From contig JBOZIK010000001.1 of the NCBI GenBank assembly GCA_051453625.1, forward strand, positions 202,534,478-202,596,361: 61,884 bases of DNA, read 5' to 3'. The notes below the pieces were generated by a model. That model was not told the origin of the DNA, did not search any database, and saw only the letters and a list, made by a program, of their open reading frames with translations. How positions within the stretch are numbered: the stretch's first letter is position 1; every line of letters begins with the position of its first letter. A program made the translations under genes and the position numbers. This document shows, piece by piece, positions 46,440 to 60,029 of this stretch. The DNA is from Welwitschia mirabilis (lineage: Eukaryota; Gnetophyta; Gnetopsida; Welwitschiales).

Positions 46440-47700
46440 GGAAACTAGAGATGCAAGATCAATTGTATTCCCTACTTGGTTACAACAATTATAAATTTTA
46501 GAAGTCTAGAATGTAAGTCTTTATAGAAGGAATGATTTTTGACTATGAGATCATATTAGAGCAAAGATTCAATCCATCACTAATATTAAAATTAGAAGAA
46601 TATGTAAACATCATCATGATTAAAGAAATGGGCCTATGGAAGAATGAATAAAAGGATTATGCAACATTGAATAAGAATTTCATGAATGCCATTTGTTATG
46701 GAATGAACTTAGAATATTATAAAAAGGTTAGAAATTTCTTTACTGCTAAGGAAATTTGGGATTATTTTTAGGTCATCAATGAAAGTAAAATCAAATAAAT
46801 AAGATGAAAAGAGGAGAAAACCTTCACAAAATTCAATAGTAAGATAATGGACATAGTCAATGCCTTGGAAAATTTGAGGAACCAATTGACTCTAACCAAA
46901 TTAAAGAGATATTTTAAGATTCCTCCTGAAAGATTATGAGAAAAAAATACCTCCCCATAAATACACTAAATATGTTAAGAAAATCAAGCTAGAAAACTGA
47001 TAAGTAACATCCTCATATTTGAACTGAAACATATTTATAAAAGTAATAAGAGAAAAATTATGGATTTAAATATCGATTAAATATTACTTCTAAAACTAAA
47101 AATGATAACTCTACTTATCATATTTTAAATTTATTTTTTCTTGAATGAAGAGTTAGCCTTATTTACTAAGAAGGTCAAGAAGATATTATTTTGTAAAAAG
47201 TAAAGAAGTAAAAAAAAATAAAAAGCAATATCATGTAAATCAAAGGGTAGGTAAAAGAAGAAGAGCATCTTATGCTATGCTTGCAAATGATTCAGACATA
47301 TGATTATTAAATGTTTAAACAATAAGAAGAAGATGGCACTAAAGGATGATAAGAAGAAATGCATTGTAGGCACTTGGGATAGAGATCATGACTCTAATAG
47401 AGATGGATAATAGAATGAAAAGAGGCTATCTTTCTTAACATTCACTTTTTGTAATGTTTTCCTTCTATGTGAAATAAATAATTATTTTTATTTTAAATTA
47501 ATGAATCCTCATGAATCATAATTAGAAATTGCTATAGATCATATAGGTAATGAGGTTAGTGATGATGAAGAGGATCAGTTCTCTAATATCAAATGTTAAG
47601 AGGAGATCAAGATGGAAGACATGAATGAAGATCAAGTAGAGGATGATTGACATGATAAATCCTTGATTAAAGCTTATCATAAATGAATAAAGTAAAAAAT
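46440..47700 (+). pseudogene. copia element 2 gag remnant with zinc knuckle
   Basis: Reads MQDQLYSLLGYNNYKF-stop-KSRM-stop-VFIEG (Y-x-x-W-K-x-R-M with Trp lost). NEYKDYATLNKN-like residues and TAKEIWDYF (A-K-E-I-W-D) follow, then TFTKFNSKIMDIVNALENLR and NQLTLTKLK, the UBN2-type Gag core. The knuckle C-YA-C-K*FR-H-MIIK-C at 47273-47314 keeps C-X2-C-X4-H-X4-C with one internal stop. An acidic segment (EVSDDEEDQ) follows near 47545. No pol follows; the element is cut at about 47700. Confidence 0.82.
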
Positions 47701-50700
47701 CAATTTTTAAAATAAGAAGATCATGTTTTGAGCCTTAAAAAAATAAATGTACACTTAAAACAAAAATTCAACTTAGAGAAAAAGAATTAATTATAAAGAG
47801 TTCAACTTGCATCATAAAAAGCCTGCTAGATTGCATTGCAATTATAGTGAAAGCACATAAGTATTGAACCAATGAAACACTTGACATGAATTCATATGAA
47901 ATATTAAAATTATCTTATCAAACTGTTAATCCATATGATAAAATAACTATTTCTTTTAAGTGACATACAACTAATTTAATACATGTGGCATAAAATAATT
48001 AAGAAAAATTACATATGTAAAAGCATAATTTACAAGATGTGAAAATGAAAATACAAGAAAATAATAAGAAGTAATATTTCATGAACATTAATAATATTCT
48101 AAAGAGAATTTATAATTCACATGAATAAGCAAAGGAGTTTAAAATTTAGATTTTCCTAACTCATTTTCATATGTAAAAATAATATACCTTGAAAAGTTAA
48201 CTTTTTTAAATCATATTAAATGGATGTAATTATGTAATTCAAACATTATCATCCATTGTATGTAAAACACAAATCAATTTAGAATCAAAATATAACACTT
48301 GTAAATATGGATTCTTCAAACTAACTAGGCAAACAATTTGATAAAAACAAGATTTTTGCTAAATTGCAATATATTTTACTTGAAAGATAACTATTTAGTT
48401 AAGCATAAAATGAATTATAAAGGCATTAAAACATTAAAATTAGATCTAAATCAATAAGAAACTGATAAAAACTAGCATAAAAATGTTCATTAAATTAAAG
48501 TAACCCTAGTTAATATTGAGTTGTCTTGACCGATAAGACAAAAATAGATGAAGAAAAGAGAGAAAATAGAGAAGAAAATTTAGAGAAATAGACTTATAAA
48601 ATTTCAGAACTCTTAAAATACTCAAAATATTTCATAAAACAAGATTATAAAAATATTTCATAAAACAAGATTATAAAACTAAATATTCAAGATTAAGTAG
48701 AATTGATTGCAACTAATCAAGATAATTCATCTAGAAAAACTACAAAAAAATATAGTCAACCCTATTTTGATTGAGAATATCAAGCAAACTATAAATCTTG
48801 AGAAAAGCTAGATTTCATATTATAAAAATACTCAAAAAATACTACAACATAAAATCTTGAATTTCTAAACAAACATTAATAATAACTAAGGAACCATTAT
48901 GCAAAATCCAAAAAAAAAAAAGATTTTACAGTTCAAAGGTTTGATTAAGTAAAACTACAATTAAGATTGAAAATGGCCAAAAAAGAGGTTTTGGAGGTCA
49001 ATTTTGAATTCTGAAATTTTAAACAAGAAAGTGTATAAATGATGAGAGGAATCTACTGACAAAATTTTAAAATCATAGGTGTGGTAGAGCAAACCTCATG
49101 GCTAAAACAAGCTCAAAAACTAGTTATTCTACTTTGATTTTTTGGGAAAAACAAAAAAAAGAAGAGAGAAGAATTTTTGAAACAAAGAATAAGTTAAATT
49201 CTAGAAAAGCATAAATGACATATTTACAAATCATTCTACTACTACTGAATAGCAGAGAATAGAAATTCAACATCAGTTACTTTAGAAAAAAGGTGAAATC
49301 ATGAGAAATGTACTAAAAAATAAAAAGAATGGAGGAAAGAAGAGAGAATAAGAATAATACGCATGATTTCTTTTGACAAAGGGTGACCAAACATGCAAAA
49401 ACTTAGATTGCTATAAAAAGTACTAATTATTCTACAATCTAGTTAGCACTATTTACAAGCTATAAAAAGTTTTATTACATTTGAAAGAAAATCATGAAAC
49501 ACATGCATAAATTAAGTAACATGAAAAACATAAGAAAAGGAATAATTATTGATTTCAAACGAATGCATAGACCTTTTCATTAGTCATCCATCTAATTGCT
49601 TATAAGATTTGATGCTTTCTCCTCCTTCTATACCACATAATCATGTGCACTTCACCATCCTTGCAATGCCCTTCTGATGAGTAGAAATGAGAGAAAAGAT
49701 AATATAAAGTGATATATGAAAGCATTTAAGAGGCTAAATGTAGAAGGTTTCCAAAGTTGACATAGAGAGACAATCAACTTGGAAATGAAGAAAAATGAGA
49801 GAAAATGAATAAAAAATCTTCTTCTAATGCTTTTGAATGGAAAATTTGGCATAAAAATGTATAATAACAAGATCCCTCTAGTATGAACAGTAAGGGGGAT
49901 CTTTATAGATGCTCTAGGGCTAGTTTTAGGCTAAGAAATTGTCAAAACCACTAAGAATTCATATGTGATTTATGTTTGATTTGGCAAAACTATCACATGA
50001 TGCTACAACATCATTTTACTCTTTGAATTAGTGCTACAATGCCATAATAAGTTTCATACATAACTATTAAAAATCCAAAAATAAAACTTAATTTAAGTTT
50101 ATCATACATGAATTTGTCAAATTTGACTTAAAAATAACTAGAAGTAGATCGATTACGGCTTTTGAAATGCAATTTTCCAAGGTAATAATGTCCTGAAAGG
50201 CTCTAATATCATCTAATTTCATGAATCTAGTGTCAAAATGAGTCATAATCATCACATCAATAAGAGGGTGATATATAGTGATGGGAAAGAAACTATGAAT
50301 CATCTATAGAGTTTTGATGTTGAAATAGTTATCCATGATCCACATTTTTACCTTCAATCTTGATCTTCCAATTGCAAGCATTATGAAGAATCTCAAACTA
50401 GATCATAATGCATCATTTTAAGCTCATTAAATGTCCAACATATCTGTCACCTAAAAAGTGACAAAATACCTCTAAATGCAACATAAAAGTTCAAAAAGTA
50501 ATGTAAAATATTAACTATTAATACTTTATTTTATTCAAAATTTAGGCTTCATCAGACCCCCAACCAGTTTCCTTGTATGTCTCATACAACTGATGATGAT
50601 AAGAAGAATAAAACCTACTAAAAATTAAGATTTTTACCTATAAGATGGGGTATTAGACCTATTATCAAAATATTTAGTGACATTCTTAATTTACTTGATA

Positions 50701-51889
50701 GTGAGGAATTACATCACTTATCAAGACTTATAGATGAATCATCAAGATGTCTATACTCAAGTGGATGATTATGAATCTCAATGCTTATCCTATAAATAAT
50801 ACAACATATAAAGCAATAGTACCAATAATAATGAAAGCATAATAATGTGTATATGTCATAAGAGATAATAAATAAATGTAAACACATTAGAAACTTCAAC
50901 ATTTTATTCAAAAATTAAAGATGAAATTTTTACTAAGTTTTATTCAATTGCAAAAAGAAAGGAAAAATGTGAATAGAAGCTAGATAAAAGCACACCCATA
51001 ATATCATATATAAAATAGTATTACATAAAAAAGTAAATCTCCTAGATTTCATGCATGAAATACATACATTATTATATAAAAATGATTAAACATTAAATAC
51101 AAAATATTAATAAATATGGAGGTTTTAAACTTTTAAAAAATTAGTTGAATCCCCAAATTTGAATGAAAACTAGGATTTTAAAATGAAAAAAAATAGATTA
51201 GGCATAATTTATTATGCGAGAAAAGAAAAAAGAGAACTCAAAAATAAAAAGATAAAAATATTTTTTAGGTTAATACGTTGTAGAAAATAAATAGAAGTAG
51301 TTCCTCCACAAATCTTGTAACCCTTTTGAATGCAACTACATGAGACTTATAGCTCTCATTTCATCATTTAAAAAATATCAATATTTTTAAAAGTTTTAAG
51401 GAAAATAAATAAATACGAATAAATTTTTTCTATCTTTTAGTTTTTTAAATTTTATGACATATATGTCCAAAAGATGAATTAAAATAGATCTCAACCCCAT
51501 TTAAATTTTGATAATTAAATAAATTAAGTTTAATCCATTTACTCATTAAACATGACTAGTTTTAGAATCTTAAATGTTAATAGTCCCAAAAGGAAATACA
51601 TGAATAACAACAAAGGAACTTTCCCATTTAGATTTTTTTGAGAAATAATAAATAGATTATGTTAACTCCAAATAAAGAAGAGATACAACATAGCTTAAGA
51701 GCTAGATTTCTAAGCCTAATAGAAGTCTCTCTAGTATCCAAATCCCTAAAGATTAGCATCTAATTTTTTCAAATTGAGTTCCTAATTCCAGTTAAAAAAG
51801 GCTCAAGATTAGCATACTTAAAGGGTTTACAAAAAAGTGATACTCATTAAGGTCATAATTTTTTTTGCGTGTGGGCAAGAGGAGGGGAA
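47701..51889. other. Very AT-rich DNA, no element or gene assigned
   Basis: No domain was found in any frame. A 26-bp direct repeat lies at 48625-48676. On the minus strand near 49900 there is a TATAAAG followed by a C-rich run, like an LTR promoter. Around 50555 a CATCAGACCCCCAACC stretch resembles non-coding parts of plant gypsy elements. None of this is enough for a call. Confidence 0.4.
48625..48676 (+). repeat. 2 x 26-bp direct repeat
   Basis: The unit contains AAATATTTCATAAAACAAGA and repeats head to tail without mismatch. Confidence 0.9.
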
Positions 51890-51896
51890 TGTTAAT

Positions 51897-52083
51897 GGAA
51901 GGGAAGGAGTTGGGGGGAGGAGAGGGGGGGGGGGGGGGGGNNNNNNNNNNNNNNNNNNNNNNNNNNNNNNNNNNNNNNNNNNNNNNNNNNNNNNNNNNNN
52001 NNNNNNNNNNNNNNNNNNNNNNNNNNNNNNNNNNNNNNNNAGGGAAGGAGTTGGGGGGAGGAGAGGGGGGGGGGGGGAGGGGG
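51897..52083 (+). repeat. G-rich tract duplicated across an assembly gap
   Basis: AGGGAAGGAGTTGGGGGGAG followed by a long G run occurs at 51900 and again at 52041, on the two sides of a 100-N gap (51941-52040). The same sequence at both edges suggests that the contigs overlap and the gap may be zero or negative. The homopolymer G probably stopped assembly. Confidence 0.9.
51941..52040. other. Assembly gap (100 N)
   Basis: Flanked by identical G-rich sequence on both sides. Confidence 0.99.
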
Positions 52084-52600
52084 ATGGGGACTTTGAACAA
52101 TGAGAATAGAAAACAAAGGTTCTATTTACTCCTTAATGTTTTCTTCTTCATGCTGTTTTTTCTCCTCTATAGCTTCTTCTTTATACTATTGATTTTCTAT
52201 GTGTTATATTTCTAGAATGTAGTTAGTGTATTTGGAAGGCACAGGGAGACTACACTCTTTTTCATTCTCTATATAAATTAGAGGATTTCATAGGAATATC
52301 TTTTGCATAGGTCTGCTTGCAATTTCTTACGAAGCTAATATGCTAGCATTAATATACGTTTTCCTTTAATATAATAATCAAATCAACTCTTCATGACATA
52401 CCTTGTGGCTTTTGGGGGAGTAGTGAAGAGAGTTAGAGAGAAAGAAAGAGATATGTATATGAAGCTCTTCCATCATGATGGCAAGAAAGTGGAAGTGCAA
52501 CTTATTTATCTTGTTAAAATAGCCCTCTAAAATGAAGTAGTATTTCATGATCAAAGTAGCCCAAAAACCAAAAGGCCTTAGTAAATCCTTTTTTATATAG
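52084..52600. other. Unassigned DNA between the gap and LINE 2
   Basis: Mixed C/T-rich and AT-rich sequence, possibly the 3' end of LINE 2 on the minus strand. No poly-T run marks a tail. Confidence 0.35.
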
Positions 52601-53899
52601 TTTAATCCTCTCTTTCTAAGACTTTTTTCAATTAATATTTCAAAGTGAGAAATAATGGAATCCTTCAGGGCTCTTCTTTTTAGCTCTATTCCTTGAGGAC
52701 CTGTGTGAATAACATCATTAGTAAAAGGAATATCAATAAATATGGTAGTGTTACCTATTTAAGTAGATCTACCATTCTAGTCTCTAAAAATATTTTTAAA
52801 GAGATTAAAATCATGTACTTTAATGCTAAGTATATAAGAATCTCATCCTACAACATGAAAGGCCTTTCAAGTTTGCTCATAATGCAGCAGCACAACATGC
52901 TTGATAGGTTCAATCCTTAGAGCCTTTCCCATGTCTTCTGGTGTGTTAATATCATAGTAGCTACTTAGGTGTGGTTTAGACACTCCACTTCAACATAGTT
53001 TGGATGCTCTCAACTACATGTTCTCTTACAAATAGGGCCTATTTCCAGGGTTTGTGATTTCATAGTTTTTATAGACTTGGATTTAATCTAGTTCTTCAAT
53101 CCATTTAATGGTTTTAAATTTCAACTTTGATAGGAATAATTTTTCTTACTAAAACATAATGTTGCATCTATGCTTCCATAAAAGCTAAGAACCAATAGTC
53201 ATAAAAACATTTTCCTAAAATAATTAAAGGTATCCAAGCTAATGTAAAAAGGAGGATATATATATGTATATATATAACTTTCTAGAGATCTTTTACAATA
53301 TAACATTAAATGAAGAGATGAATTTCATACTCATTTTCTTCGTGGAACCTTAGACAATCATGATTAATTCTTAAATTTCTTTAAATAAGCTTATCTACTA
53401 TAGGATTACCTCCTTTTAATATATTCCATCAAAAAATTTTTATTTTTTTTAGAATATTTAGCTTCTATAATTTCTTCCATTTATGATCATACTCAAACAA
53501 ATTATGATAGATTACTCATATGTGTATTGTACTCTTTTGGAAAGAAAAAGTTTAATTTTAAAAACCTATGGCCAAAGCTCTTTAGTGAAATGGAATATAT
53601 CCTTCTAAAAAGTAGAATACCTTTCTTCATTATCATAATATTCTTTAAAAAATTTGACATAGAGAATGTTGTTGACAGACAAAAATCTATAGCGGTACTT
53701 AATAAGAATACATTTTCTTATATCCATAGTCTTTCTAATACTAAGACCACCTGCTTGCTTTGGTATGACGACTTCATCAAAGTTTATAAGATGAAGCCTT
53801 TTGTGGAATTTACCACTTAACCAAGTAAAATCTTGAATAATATTATTTATTAATCTACCATACTTATTAGATACAGGAAAGTAAATAGGGGGATAAATG
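52600..53899 (-). pseudogene. LINE 2 ORF2 C-terminal region
   Basis: On the minus strand FTWLSGKFHKRLHLINFDEV, then IPKQAGGLSIRK near 53731-53770. This is the F-L-W...W...V-(C/I)-x-P-K-x-x-G-G-L-G-(I/V)-R block behind the RT. A zf-RVT domain should follow toward 52600, but I did not resolve it. Confidence 0.68.
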
Positions 53900-55000
53900 G
53901 TTATACTTATTAGGAAAGATTTGGCAAGGAGAACTTCGCCTACGCTTTATAAGAATTTTTTTTTATCTGATTAATTAAGCTATAATTTTATTCATCAAAG
54001 AAGGCCAAATGTTATTAGAAATATAATCTAAATTAAAAGAAGTACTAAAAAAAGCATTAAAAAATGGCTTATAAGCATTAGAAAACCTGAGATATAGTTG
54101 TCTTCCTTACTTAAGAAGTATTAATGAGGAAGAGTTTTGATTTATACTAATTTATTGTAAGACTTAAGAAATCATGAAAATTATTTAATAGATTATGAGT
54201 ATGCCTTGCCATAGGAAGGCTAGAGTCAAGGCATAGAAGATTATCATCTATAAACTAAAGAATGAAATATGAAGGTGTTATCTTAATGGCTGAAATCTAA
54301 TTCTAATTCTGATTTTGATTAAAGAGTCTAGCTAAGGAGTTCATCACTAAAATAAAAAGACTCAGAGAAAGGATGTTCCCTTAATACAAGCCATTATTAC
54401 CATAAAATTAGCCATATCTCTCCTTATTAACCATAAGGAAAAAGGTTGGCATCAAGATACCAAAGTGAATTAGATGCCTAAGAGATGCGGTACACCACAC
54501 TCTTGTAACATATAGTCTATTATTTTTCACTACACATATCAAATACTTTAGCTATATTAAGCTTGAAAAACATTGTAGGCTTATTTATTTTATGATGTAG
54601 ATGAATGATTTCATTAGTAATAATTACATTAGCATGAATAATTCTTCTTGAAATAAAATCAGGTTGAGATGGAAGGACCATAAATGGAAGAAGCGCTTTA
54701 AACCTATCTATAATAATTTTAGTATAAATCTTATAGAAAACATTACAAAGACTAATTAAGATATATTGGTGAGGACTTTATACATCTTTTGTTTTGGGAA
54801 TAAGAATGATAAGAGTATCATTAAAAGATTTTATAAAAGGTGAATTTTTCGAACGTTTCTTAGATCACATCATAAACATCAGCTTTGATAATATCCCAAA
54901 AAATCTAATAGAATTCTATATTATAACCATTAAAACCTAGCACTGTGTTCTTTTTCATAGAATTGATGGAATTTTGAATTTTATCCTCTATGATACTTTA
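53900..55000 (-). pseudogene. LINE 2 reverse transcriptase remnant
   Basis: On the minus strand: VLGFNGYNIEFYQIFWDIIK, SLCNVFYKIYTKIIIDRFKA, LPSQPDFISRRIIHANVII and MFFKLNIAKVFDM, then FIDDNLL at about 54240. The last stands for F-A-D-D. They correspond, in order, to G-F-N-x-x-F-F, S-L-C-N-V, N-Q-x-A-F-(V/I)-x-x-R and K-x-D-x-x-K-A-x-D of plant L1 RTs. Both Asp of the D-D pair are kept. Confidence 0.85.
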
Positions 55001-55099
55001 GCTTAAGTAAAATTATTATTCTCCAGTTATAGGGAATCCACTAGGCTACTGCTAAGAACTATTGACTCCTTTGTAAACAATTTCTAGAAATATGCAACA

Positions 55100-56400
55100 A
55101 AAGAATTAGCAATCTGAGCATTGGATTTGTAGCATGTTCTGGACATGCTCCACTGTATACTATTTTTCTGCCTATGTCTATACACTATGTGGAAGAATAA
55201 TTTTATATCGCAATCCCTTTTTTTAAGCCATTAGATTCTACATCTCTATTTTCAATAACTTTCTTCCTCAGAAGATATATTATGAATTTGAGAGATAATA
55301 TTCTTTTCATAACATAAATTAGAGTTGATAGCTTTATTGTGCTTTTGGATAGTGCTTAAATCCTCTAATAATTAATTCTTAATGCTTCTAAAGGAATAAT
55401 TAATCATCTTTCCAAATACTTAACTCATGCCTTAAAATTTTGAGATTTTGAAACAATCTAAAGTTCTCTCACTAGAGTATTCCAAATATGATTGACCAAA
55501 TCTATGTAATTTGGATCTTTCAACTAGGAGTGCTTGAATCAGAAGAGAGAATTCTTTTGAATAAAGTTCATTGTTAGGATTATAGGCCTATGATCAACCA
55601 AAAAAAGAAAAAAGAAAAAAATAAGAAAAATATAGCTTTTGATTTAAGAAAGAAATGTGTATTTGAGTTTTTATCTAAACATCTATTAATTTGAGATATA
55701 ACAAAATTTTTACCTTCCTTGAGATTACTCCAAGTATAGGAAGCACGATGAAAGGAAGATCTTTGAGGTTATGCTTATTGACAAAGTTGGAAAAAAGATC
55801 AATAGTGCAGAGATTAGAACATTACTAAGCTTTTTATGAGAATTGAGGATTTAATTAAAGTAACCCATAATGATATCTAAAAAATCTAACATAATGGACT
55901 AAAGGCACTAGCGTCTTTGGTCTACTTCCTAAGGCCCATAGAATTTGGTAATTCTTCTCTTTTAAACATTAAAAATCCAATCCATAGTAAGGTGGTTACT
56001 ACTCTTATTAATAGTAGTTATATTACCATACTTTTAGAGCATCATAAATTCACTTTTTGTATTCATACTCAGAACCAAAATAAAGGATTAGAAAAGTTTT
56101 TCATAATAATGGCTAATTTTTAGAGAATTAATGTTAGTCTCTTAAATAACATGCATAGAAATTGGTGAGTCCTTTAAAAGATTCCAATGGTAAGAAATGT
56201 TTTGGCTATTTCCCAGGCCTCTATAATTTTAGGAAATAATTATGAAAAGGGGAGCTGAGATTACTTATCATCTCAGATATTCTCCTTTATCTTCTTTTTA
56301 GTCTTTAATTTTTGTGTATTCATTATTATACTTCTATCTGTTTGTCCTAGTTTTCTAGTTCTATTAATTACCAATGCATCTACAATGTGTTTATCAACAC
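55100..56400 (-). pseudogene. LINE 2 endonuclease remnant
   Basis: On the minus strand FLDIIMGYFN at 55852-55885 corresponds to G-D-F-N with the metal-binding Asp changed to Tyr. NSHKKLSN and DLFSNFVNKHNLKDLPF follow at the family spacing (F...I...L-x-D-L-P). The N-terminal W-N-x-R-G-L part is weak. Confidence 0.65.
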
Positions 56401-56639
56401 TGTTTCCACTATTTTTGAGTTTCTATCCCATTTTCATCTATGATTATTATTGAAGTTGATGAATCATAATTAAGTTTGACTTGTTGTAAACATGATCTGT
56501 GTCTTTTTGTTCTACTTTTCCATAGTCTTTTTTTGTTTTTTTTAGTCCTCTATTCTATTTCTTCTTCTAAAGAAATATCATACTTATTTGTTTATGTGAC
56601 ATGATCATTATTCAAGACTAAAGCTAGTTTCTTTTTCCC

Positions 56640-57100
56640 ATTTTTCTAAATTTCTATTAATTAGTCCTTTCAGCCTTTTTATTTTTTTGCATTTTTCCAT
56701 TATATGATCATGTTCTTCACATTTTAAGCATTGTATAGGAAGATTTTTAATTTTAAGATTGAAGATTATTTCCCATCATATTATATCCAAGATGATGTTG
56801 TTTACATTGAAACTATCCAGTTTTGTATAAATACAAATTCTAGCTATCATCATTTTTGTTATAAGATCAGTATTTCTATCGAGTTTAACCAATTCCCCTA
56901 AAGTATCTTTAAATTGCTTTTAAAAAATTAAGGTACCATATTTCTAAGTAAGGTTTTGAAGTATGAATCTAAACAAGAATCTTATAAAAAATGAAGGGTT
57001 TATCAAGAATAAAAGAAAACCATTATTAAAGCTAGACCAATCCAGATAAAGAAAATAAGGCCTTCCTATCAAAACCTTATTCATATCATCTTTCTTATAA
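56640..57100 (-). pseudogene. LINE 2 ORF1 remnant (DUF4283-like plus intact CCHC)
   Basis: On the minus strand: LGELVKLDRNTDLITKMMIA and RICIYTKLDSFNVNNIILDI, then NLPIQ and the knuckle CLKCEEHDHIMEKC at 56689-56730. The knuckle has an exact C-X2-C-X4-H-X4-C spacing. The preceding block follows the DUF4283 pattern (G-x-x-V-K-x-D...A-R-x-C-I). The conserved F-W before it is not clear. Confidence 0.78.
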
Positions 57101-57729
57101 AAAATAAAATGAATCAATCAATCTTAAAGAGGAATTACCTTACACTTTGATGGGAATCTCTAGTCATATCATAAGTGCACTTTTCTATAAAGGAGAGCCC
57201 TTTTGAAGATTGAAATTTACTAATAAGACTATTTCTAAATTAAGCCTCTAAGTGTTAGAGTAGTTCATAGGTATACTAGCATGAAAAGTGTTACCATCAT
57301 GTTTGAAGTTAAAATCCAAGTTGAAACTTTGAGGTTTATTTCTACCTATTGATCTTGCATAAGATTTTGTATTAAAGGATTCTACTACTGTTGAAGAGTC
57401 AAATGTGCTTCTACTACCTTAGACACCTTAGATTCACTTGAGCCTACCCTTTCAAGTTTTTGGGGTTTGTGAGTCATCGATTGAAAAACCTTCCCTCAGG
57501 TGTAGAAAATTGATGTAAGGTTTAGGTGTATTATACTATGCCCTTTTGGGTTTTCACAATAGAACATGCCACCAAGGAGTTAATAAGAAAACACATTAAA
57601 GATGTTCCATAAAGAGACTTAAAAGTGAGCTTCAAATATTGCTAATGAAAAAAATCTAGTACAAAGTGACAATGAAAGAGAATGAACACACTAGGACATT
57701 AAAGATGTATCAGAAACACCCTTTGCACT

Positions 57730-58800
57730 ACCATTATAACTACTCCTACCATACTTCTTAAAGTGAAATCCTATCTTTATTATTTTCTCTACTCTAATCT
57801 GCTCCATTTATCTTACTGAAGATCATATTTTCTTTCCACTTAAATTTAACTTTCTAGGAGATACATAAAAATGAGAATTAAAAAGCAAAATTTTATTACC
57901 TACATGAAATGTTTTCCTAATAATGATTTGATCATGGTAATATTTCATTCATTTTTCAGTAAGAACTTGATTATTATAAGCAGTTAATATTATTTCATCT
58001 AATTCATTTAATTAATCTAGTCTATGTTTAGTACATTTTTCAAAATTATATTAAGTTTACAAATAGCATCAAAAGCTTAATGTTCTACTTCAATAGAAAG
58101 AAAACCTCATTTACCATAAATGAGTTTGAAAGAAGTCATGCCGACGGGAGTTTTAAAAGATATATGATAAGCCCATAATGCATCAAACAATTTTAGTGAC
58201 CAATCTTTTCTATTAGAACCAACTATTTTTTAAAGAATTTTAATAAGCTCACAGTCACTTTAGCTTGGCCATTGGTTTGAGGATGATATGCAATAGCTAC
58301 TTTATGAGTAACACCACATTTAAGTATAAGGTTTCTAAAGATTTTATTGCAAAAATGGGTTTATTTATCATTAATGATTATCTTAGGATGACCAAGATGA
58401 AAAATCATATAATCTCTTAAAAATTTAACAATAGTCCTAACATCACAACATTTATAAGCCTTAGCTTCTATCCATTTAGAAACATAATCCACACAAGCAA
58501 GAATATAAACAGTACCGAAGAAGGATGGAAATGCTCCAATGAAATCAATACCCCAAATGCCAAAAAGTTCATAAAAAATGATAAGTTTAAGAGGTATTTC
58601 ATTTCTCCTACTAATTCTACCCATTGTTTGACATTTATTACATGATTTACAAAATTTATTAGCATCTTTGAAAAGAGTAGATCAAACTAAGCCCACATTT
58701 AAAACTTTAGATATGGTTTTAATTCCATTAAAATAACCACTAAAAATACCATCATGATAAAAATTCTAGTATACTAATCATTTCATTCTCAGATACACAC
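57730..58800 (-). pseudogene. gypsy element 3 integrase
   Basis: An open 87-codon stretch (58624-58361) has GRISRRNEIPLKLI, WGIDFIGAFPSFFG and VDYVSKWIEAKA with the first catalytic Asp, ending in IINDK with the second. HPQTNGQAKV follows at about 58258-58284; the family has Glu where this has Lys (58259-58261), a G-to-A change that removes the third catalytic residue. The C-terminal part (DQIIIRKTFHVGNKILLFNS near 57900) is typical of Athila integrase. Confidence 0.88.
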
Positions 58801-58839
58801 TTTTAAAAGACCCACTCAGTATAATATTTAAATAAAAGA

Positions 58840-60020
58840 GGTGGTTTCCAAAGAAATTTATGTTGTTAAGATATAATTTTCTTTTCATCATAATAAAACA
58901 TATTACTAAGAACTTTACCATAGGATTTAAAATTTGTAAGATTAGCATACCAAGGTAAAAAACTCATAGCAAATAATTTTTCATCAAGAAAATTTTCATT
59001 AATTTTAGATGAATCAATAGGCATGAAAAGATAAGATAAATGATTAGCAACTAGGTTTTCCTTTCTTGATTTATCTTTAATTGTAACATTAAATTCTTAC
59101 ATAAGAAAAGCCTAATGCCTAAGATGAGGTTTAACTTGGGGCTTATTTAGAATGTATTTTAAAGTAGCATGATTAATAAAGATAATGAGAAGATAACTAA
59201 TAAGATAGTGGTAAAATTTTTCATGAGAAAAAATTATAGCTAACATCTCCTTTTCATTAGTAGAATAATTAAGCTAACCATCATGCAAGGTCTTAGTAGC
59301 ATAGGATATGATAAAGGATTTATGCTTAAGAGTTTGACCTAAGACTGTACCTACTTTAAAATCACTTGCATTAGTTATTACTTAAAAAACATAATGCCAA
59401 TTACAAGATTAAAACATAAGTGAAGATGACATAAGATCTTTAAGTTTTTTGAAATGCAAGTTCATACTTAGGAGTACAATAAAAAGATGAAACTTTTAAA
59501 AGTAATTCTATTAAAGGTTTACTAAGAGAACTAAAAGATGAAATGAAACAGTGATAGAACTTAGTATGTCTTAAGAAAGATCTTGTATCTTTAACACAAG
59601 TAGGAGTAAAAAGAGAACAAATGATATATATCTTAGTCGGATCTACTTCTATTCCTTCTTTAGAAATAATATGGCCAAGAACAATGCCTCTAGTAACTAT
59701 AAAATGCCTTTTCTCCCAGCTAAGACTAAGATTATGATTAGTACAATGATTTAATATTAACTTTAAATGATCATTATTTGATTAAAATAATTACTATAGA
59801 GAGAAAAATCATCCATAAATATTTCTAAAAATTCATCAATAAATTTAGTAAAAAGATCAGTCATACATCTTTAAAAAGTTATAAGAGCATTACATAAACC
59901 AAAACGCATATGACAATATGCAAACATTCCAAAGGAACAAATAAAAGTGGTTTTTTCTTAATATCTTGGAGCTATAGGAATTTGATTATAACCATTATAT
60001 TCATTCAAAAATAATAATAT
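58840..60020 (-). pseudogene. gypsy element 3 RT-RNase H, second copy
   Basis: NEYNGYNQIPIAPRY (about 59985), FGMFAYCHMRFGLCNALITF (about 59905) and an intact FMDDFS at about 59806. Then an RNase H part with INHATLKYILNK near 59165, ending NHLSYLFMPIDSS near 59030. It repeats the content of 60030-61190 with many differences. Confidence 0.82.
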
Positions 60021-60029
60021 TTAAACCAA

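Larger units (their letters stand above)
52600..57540 (-). mobile_element. LINE (L1-like), minus strand, decayed
   Basis: Read on the minus strand from 57540: ORF1 with zinc knuckle, endonuclease, RT, C-terminal region. This is the same layout as the plus-strand LINE at 38580. Motifs differ in detail, so it is a separate copy and perhaps another family. The ends are not sharply defined. Confidence 0.82.

Noticed and set aside
51792-52215. Glycine- or proline-rich frames across the G-rich gap
   Set aside because: They are translations of a G homopolymer and run through N bases.
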